The notes under the pieces are model-generated. The model ran no database searches and was not told the DNA's origin. It was given only the letters and a program-made list of their open reading frames with translations. Positions 7,201 through 9,994 of a DNA stretch of 9,994 bases are shown here, piece after piece (the stretch's first letter is position 1; each line of letters starts with the position of its first letter). The position numbers and the translations under genes were made by a program. This stretch comes from an uncultured Lachnospiraceae bacterium. Its GTDB lineage: Bacteria > Bacillota > Clostridia > Lachnospirales > Lachnospiraceae. The DNA lies in assembly GCA_902803625.1 (NCBI GenBank), contig CADCQV010000289.1, forward strand, positions 1-9,994, written 5' to 3'.

Positions 7201-7401
7201 ACGTCTTCCCGCAAGCTCATCAAGATAAAGAAGGCTTACATTTCTGACGGCCTTTTCCGCATCAATGCTGGCGCTCCTTCCCGTCCATACGGTTCCGACG
7301 ATCAGGATCACGGCAACGATCAGGCACCCCAGAACAACGGCCTGAACAACGCTGCCCTTTTTTTCTTTATCAATGACCTTTTTGATTTTCCCGTATTCCA
7401 T
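4282..7401 (-). CDS. Membrane hybrid sensor histidine kinase with Cache-like sensor and two receivers
   Basis: A 1039-residue hybrid kinase. Residues about 18-40 and 304-328 are membrane segments flanking a region of roughly 265 residues. That region includes FAFIDENGIIYTS (116-128), typical of Cache-type extracellular ligand sensors. A coiled coil (about 331-370) leads to a PAS-like domain (about 371-495). HisKA follows, with phospho-acceptor His533 in MSHEIRTPMN. The ATPase domain has Asn647/Asn651, DTGIGM (Asp684) and GSTGLGMAI (713-721). Receiver 1 (about 769-890) has Asp775/Asp776, Asp824, Thr853 and Lys875. Receiver 2 (about 909-1030) has Glu915/Asp916, Asp962, Thr994 and Lys1016. All key residues are present, so both receivers should be competent. 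It has no Hpt domain of its own; a separate Hpt gene lies 26 bases upstream in the same operon. GAGGTT at 7412-7417 precedes the ATG by ten bases. The ligand is unknown. It is a paralogue of the kinase at 7766-9994. Confidence 0.94.
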   Translation of the reverse strand: MEYGKIKKVIDKEKKGSVVQAVVLGCLIVAVILIVGTVWTGRSASIDAEKAVRNVSLLYLDELAGRREQVVASVIDDYINDLDVALGLIEKDDLSSLENLQAYQSKMKQLYGLEKFAFIDENGIIYTSRGTRNDLDQYGFDPYALSGPSVSIKNNGSNDKSMIIAVPVDRLDLCGETLIACFMEISMEHFLDDVSLQTGNNSTTFCNIYKSDGISFTGLVLGGLSAEDNLLSALENADFEESYSCDTVKNDFKEHHAGVVSFTYNGIKETLSYVPIHGTDWMLTYLIRESVISQQIDSISRGIIMRSLILSVILAAALLMISVFMVIQTRKAVHLASEQETAELMQQELEERIALQDELLEQEKLKTQQDNMITALASDYRGVYYIDLDSGKAICYRKDELGTDDIAPGDEFDYREKFSEYAENYVLDEYRDEFLKYTDAGKIRDALKENSIITLRYLVKKGGKETYEMLRMAGVTHVDDRNDHVVHAVGAGFTDIDSEMRSSLAKNQALSDALKTAEEASRAKTAFLSNMSHEIRTPMNAIIGLDSLALRKDDLSSDTKEYLEKIGASARHLLGLINDILDMSRIESGRIVLRKEEFSFRSMLEQINTMVMSQCSEKGLKYECRLTGGVADYYIGDDMKLKQVLINILSNAIKFTEAPGEITFDIERTNVFDDQSTLKFVIKDTGIGMDKSFIPRIFDSFTQEDGSRFNKYGSTGLGMAIAKNIVELMNGSISVESEKGAGTEFTVVITLKNCEHSSFDSNYINFNDLRILVVDDEEVAAEHAKLVLDEAGIKCRIALSGAEALSMLEVAHTKQEHFNLVLLDWKMPEMDGLAVAKEIRKRYDNETTVIILTSFYWDEIMDEALHIGVDSFLSKPLFASNVIDEFERIARKNNMSLFKEKQRSELKGKRILLAEDMEINAEIMKEVLSIKGALTEHAANGRIALNMFKEQDEFYYDAVLMDVRMPEMDGLETTEAIRALDRRDAATVPIIALTANAFDEDVQRSLQVGMNAHLSKPVEPERLYQSLEELIFEAQSGTA

Positions 7402-7427
7402 TTTGACTCATAACCTCGACAATCGCT

Positions 7428-7769
7428 TTACCCGCAAAGCTTTGCAAGTGCATCCTTTGCATCCGTCAATTCCTTTATCATTCCGGAATAATCCATGTCA
7501 GTACGCTTTCTGAGGAGCTCCGTAATGGCTGAAGCTTTTTCATAGAGCGGTGTAAGGGAAAGGTTTCCTAGTACGCCCTTTAAGGCATGCGCCGACTCAA
7601 AGGCGGCATCATAATCCTTTTTTTCAATGGCGGCGGTAAGCTCTGCGAAACGCGGCTCCTCCGGCACAGAGCCGACGAGACGGAAGTACAGGGCCTCGTT
7701 TCCCATGCACATAGCCAGTCCCTTTTCAGTATCGGCACCGTATTCCTTTAATGCGTCCAAAGTGATCAT
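7428..7769 (-). CDS. Stand-alone Hpt phosphotransfer protein
   Basis: A 113-residue helical protein of the histidine phosphotransfer (Hpt) family. His61 in the motif SAHALKGVLGNL is the conserved phospho-histidine, with the following Lys64 and Gly65 also typical. The upstream stretch CMGNEALYFRLVG (21-33) matches the Hpt first-helix pattern. Such proteins shuttle phosphoryl groups between a hybrid kinase's receiver and a downstream receiver, and have no kinase activity themselves. Its ATG overlaps the TGA of the upstream hybrid kinase in an ATGA arrangement, and AAGGAGGA at 7776-7783 gives strong initiation. The next gene is a second hybrid kinase. Since neither kinase carries its own Hpt domain in the part visible, this protein probably serves both. 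The final acceptor is not proven; the CheY-like protein at 3804-4184 is the nearest candidate. Confidence 0.92.
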   Translation of the reverse strand: MITLDALKEYGADTEKGLAMCMGNEALYFRLVGSVPEEPRFAELTAAIEKKDYDAAFESAHALKGVLGNLSLTPLYEKASAITELLRKRTDMDYSGMIKELTDAKDALAKLCG

Positions 7770-9994
7770 AATGAATCCTCCTTATCATATTCCCATATCA
7801 GTTCTTCCAGAGTCTGGTATAAAAAATCCGGTTCTACCGGCTTGGAGAGATGGGCATTCATCCCTGCCTGAAGCGAACGCTGGACATCTTCATCAAAGGC
7901 GTTGGCAGTAAGTGCGATTATCGGTATCGTACCGGCATCGGGACGGTCAAGGGAGCGGATCCTTTCCGTTGCCTCCAGGCCGTCCATTTCAGGCATGCGG
8001 ACATCCATCAGTATTGCGGAGTAGTGGCCGGGCGTGCTTCCGGAAAACATTTCCAGCACCCGGACCCCGTTTTCTGCGTGATCGATATTGGCGCCCTTTA
8101 GTCCGACGATCTCCTTCATTATCTCTGCATTTATCATCACGTCCTCGGCAAGAAGGATATTCCTGCCGTTCAGATCAGCCCTTTTCTTTTCCCGGATAAG
8201 GGACATATTGTTTTTCCGGGCCACCCGTTCAAATTCTCCGATCACATTGGAGGCGAAAAGAGGCTTTGCAAGAAAACTGTCAACGCCGATATGGAGTGCC
8301 TCATCCATTATCTCATCCCAGTTAAATGAAGTGAGTATTATTATCGTTGTTTCCCTGCTGTACAGCTTCCTTATTTCCTTTGCCACGGCAAGGCCGTCCA
8401 TTTCCGGCATCCTCCAGTCCAGCAGCACCAGATTGTAGGGCTCATGCTTGGTATGCTGCACCTCCAGCATATGCAGCGCGTCGTAACCGTTAAGGCAGGT
8501 GTCCGCCTTGATCCCGGCTTCATCCAGAACGATACGCGCGTGCTCCGCGGCGATCTCCTCATCATCAACCACAAGGACCCGTATATCATTGGGATTGATG
8601 AAAAGACTCTCTATATTTTCCTGGTCGCAGTTTTTCAGGGTCACGATAACGGTAAACTCCGTGCCGGCTCCCTTTTCCGATTCGACGGATATCGATCCGT
8701 TCATTATTTCTACAATGTTTTTCGTAATGGCCATTCCAAGCCCGGTACTGCCGTACTTGTTTGTGCGGCCGTTGAATTCCTGGGAAAATGTATCAAATAC
8801 TCTAGGGATAAAGGAGGGATCCATACCGATCCCTGTATCCTTTATCGTAAACTTCAGGGTCGATTTGTCCTCAAAAACCTTGATGCGTTCAACCGTTAAG
8901 GTGACTTCCCCGGGCGCATCCGTAAACTTTATGGCATTACTGAGTATGTTTATCAGAACCTGCTTTAGCTTCATGTCATCCCCGATATAGGAGTCCGACA
9001 CTCCGCCGATCATATGGCACTCATATTTTAGACCTTTATCACTGCACTGGGTCATTACCATTACATTTATCTGCTCGATAACAGACCTGAAGGAGAATAT
9101 CTCGTTTCTAAGGATCATTTTCCCGGATTCGATCCGGCTCATATCGAGAATATCATTGATAAGCCCGAGCAGATGCCTTGCGCTGCCGCCGATCTTTTCC
9201 AGGTATTCCCTTGTCTCGCTGTCCAGGTTTCCGTTCCGCAGAGCCAGACTGTCAAGCCCGATGATCGCATTCATCGGAGTCCTTATTTCGTGGCTCATGC
9301 TTGACAAAAATGCGGTTTTTGCCTTGTTTGCTTCCTCTGCCGTTTCAAGGGCTTCTGCCAATGCCCGGCTTTTCGCCATTTCGTCCCGCATTTCCGCATC
9401 GATATTGGTAAGTCCCAGACCTACGGCATGCACAATATGGTCATCTCTGTCCTCAGCATGTCTTACCCCGGCCATACGGATCATCTCATAGTAATCCCTT
9501 CCGTTTCTGTGCACGAGATAGCGGAAGGCGATTATCGGCTTTTCCGCAAGTCCCTTTCTCACATTCCCGGGATCGATAAAGGAGAGGAAGCTTTCCCGGT
9601 ATGCATCATCAACAGCATTTTCCGCATACCAGCTGAAGCGCTCCAGATAGGGGAAGGGTATGCCGACACCGGTCTGCTCCTTGTCATCGGGATCTGCACG
9701 GTAGCAGACTCCCTCATTACGGTCGAGATCTATATGATAGACACTCCGGTAATCGGAGGCGAGAGCGGTTATCATCTTATCCTGCTGCTCCCTCCGTACC
9801 TGTTCGCTTATAAGGCGCTCCTTCAGGTCATTACGTTCATCAAGATTATGCTGCTCAGTGATATCGGCAATGAATACATAATAAATGCCGCCGTAATTAT
9901 CGGTTTCCGTATAATGCCCGTAATCATCTATCCATCGTACCGATCCGTCTTTTCTGACAATGCGGTACTCCACATGGTCAATGTTTTCGGTGCT
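7766..9994 (-). CDS. Hybrid sensor histidine kinase with PAS input and two receivers (5' partial)
   Basis: The reading frame stays open to the window edge, so the N-terminus is missing. The GTG at 9973-9971 is not a credible start, because the frame continues upstream through a PAS-type sequence (STENIDH, then VEYRIVRKDGSVRWIDDYG). Numbering from that codon: PAS/PAC end (1-42), coiled coil (about 43-66), second PAS-like domain (about 67-190), HisKA with His228 in MSHEIRTPMN, and an ATPase domain with DTGIGM (Asp379) and GSTGLGMAI. Receiver 1 has Asp470/Asp471, Asp519, Thr548 and Lys570. Receiver 2 has Glu610/Asp611, Asp657, Thr689 and Lys711. All catalytic and phospho-acceptor residues are intact. 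No membrane segment is visible, but one could lie beyond the edge. Its stop overlaps the hpt start by 4 bases. From the second PAS-like domain onward it is collinear with the neighbouring kinase at 4282-7401. Confidence 0.93.
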   Translation of the reverse strand, partial: STENIDHVEYRIVRKDGSVRWIDDYGHYTETDNYGGIYYVFIADITEQHNLDERNDLKERLISEQVRREQQDKMITALASDYRSVYHIDLDRNEGVCYRADPDDKEQTGVGIPFPYLERFSWYAENAVDDAYRESFLSFIDPGNVRKGLAEKPIIAFRYLVHRNGRDYYEMIRMAGVRHAEDRDDHIVHAVGLGLTNIDAEMRDEMAKSRALAEALETAEEANKAKTAFLSSMSHEIRTPMNAIIGLDSLALRNGNLDSETREYLEKIGGSARHLLGLINDILDMSRIESGKMILRNEIFSFRSVIEQINVMVMTQCSDKGLKYECHMIGGVSDSYIGDDMKLKQVLINILSNAIKFTDAPGEVTLTVERIKVFEDKSTLKFTIKDTGIGMDPSFIPRVFDTFSQEFNGRTNKYGSTGLGMAITKNIVEIMNGSISVESEKGAGTEFTVIVTLKNCDQENIESLFINPNDIRVLVVDDEEIAAEHARIVLDEAGIKADTCLNGYDALHMLEVQHTKHEPYNLVLLDWRMPEMDGLAVAKEIRKLYSRETTIIILTSFNWDEIMDEALHIGVDSFLAKPLFASNVIGEFERVARKNNMSLIREKKRADLNGRNILLAEDVMINAEIMKEIVGLKGANIDHAENGVRVLEMFSGSTPGHYSAILMDVRMPEMDGLEATERIRSLDRPDAGTIPIIALTANAFDEDVQRSLQAGMNAHLSKPVEPDFLYQTLEELIWEYDKEDSL

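Noticed and set aside
8499..8990. 163-codon + strand frame, with a similar one at 5117-5503
   Set aside because: Both are antisense to the same part of the two paralogous kinases. Their resemblance to each other mirrors the kinase homology rather than a real gene.
9971..9973. GTG as the start of the right-hand kinase
   Set aside because: The frame continues open to the window edge with PAS-like residues, so this is an internal codon.

Overview
The window looks like chromosomal DNA of a Clostridia-class Firmicute, most likely a Lachnospiraceae member. This is inferred from the long-form threonine synthase, strong GGAGG-type ribosome sites, SigA-like promoters, the SleB-type wall hydrolase, and the RsbW/RsbV-like and CheY/CheX-like pairs. 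The genus cannot be named from sequence alone. Coding density is high, and no gene-free stretch exceeds about 140 bases. I see no rRNA, tRNA, CRISPR array, insertion sequence or phage gene.

The left part (1-3345) is on the + strand. A near-consensus promoter drives a secreted wall hydrolase with a long Lys/Ala/Glu-rich helix, followed by a hairpin terminator. Next comes threonine synthase (thrC), a small Bergerat-fold ATPase resembling the anti-sigma kinases RsbW/SpoIIAB, and a STAS-domain anti-anti-sigma-like protein. These three form an apparent operon ending at a strong terminator at 3307-3331.

The right part (3363-9994) is entirely on the - strand and is a phosphotransfer cluster. In transcription order it holds: a large hybrid histidine kinase whose N-terminus runs off the window edge; a stand-alone Hpt protein overlapping it by 4 bases; a second, membrane-anchored hybrid kinase with a Cache-like extracellular sensor; then, behind its own promoter, a CheY-like single-domain response regulator and a CheX-like protein in directly abutting frames. 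The two kinases are tandem paralogues: from their second PAS-like domain to the last receiver they align with a constant 305-residue (3487-bp) offset and no net indel, while their N-terminal sensors differ.

The simplest reading is a His-Asp-His-Asp phosphorelay. Two kinases sense different inputs and pass phosphate through their receivers to the shared Hpt, then perhaps to the CheY-like protein, with the CheX-like protein as phosphatase. No DNA-binding, diguanylate cyclase or flagellar output gene is in view, so the output is unknown. The Hpt-to-CheY step is inferred from neighbourhood only.
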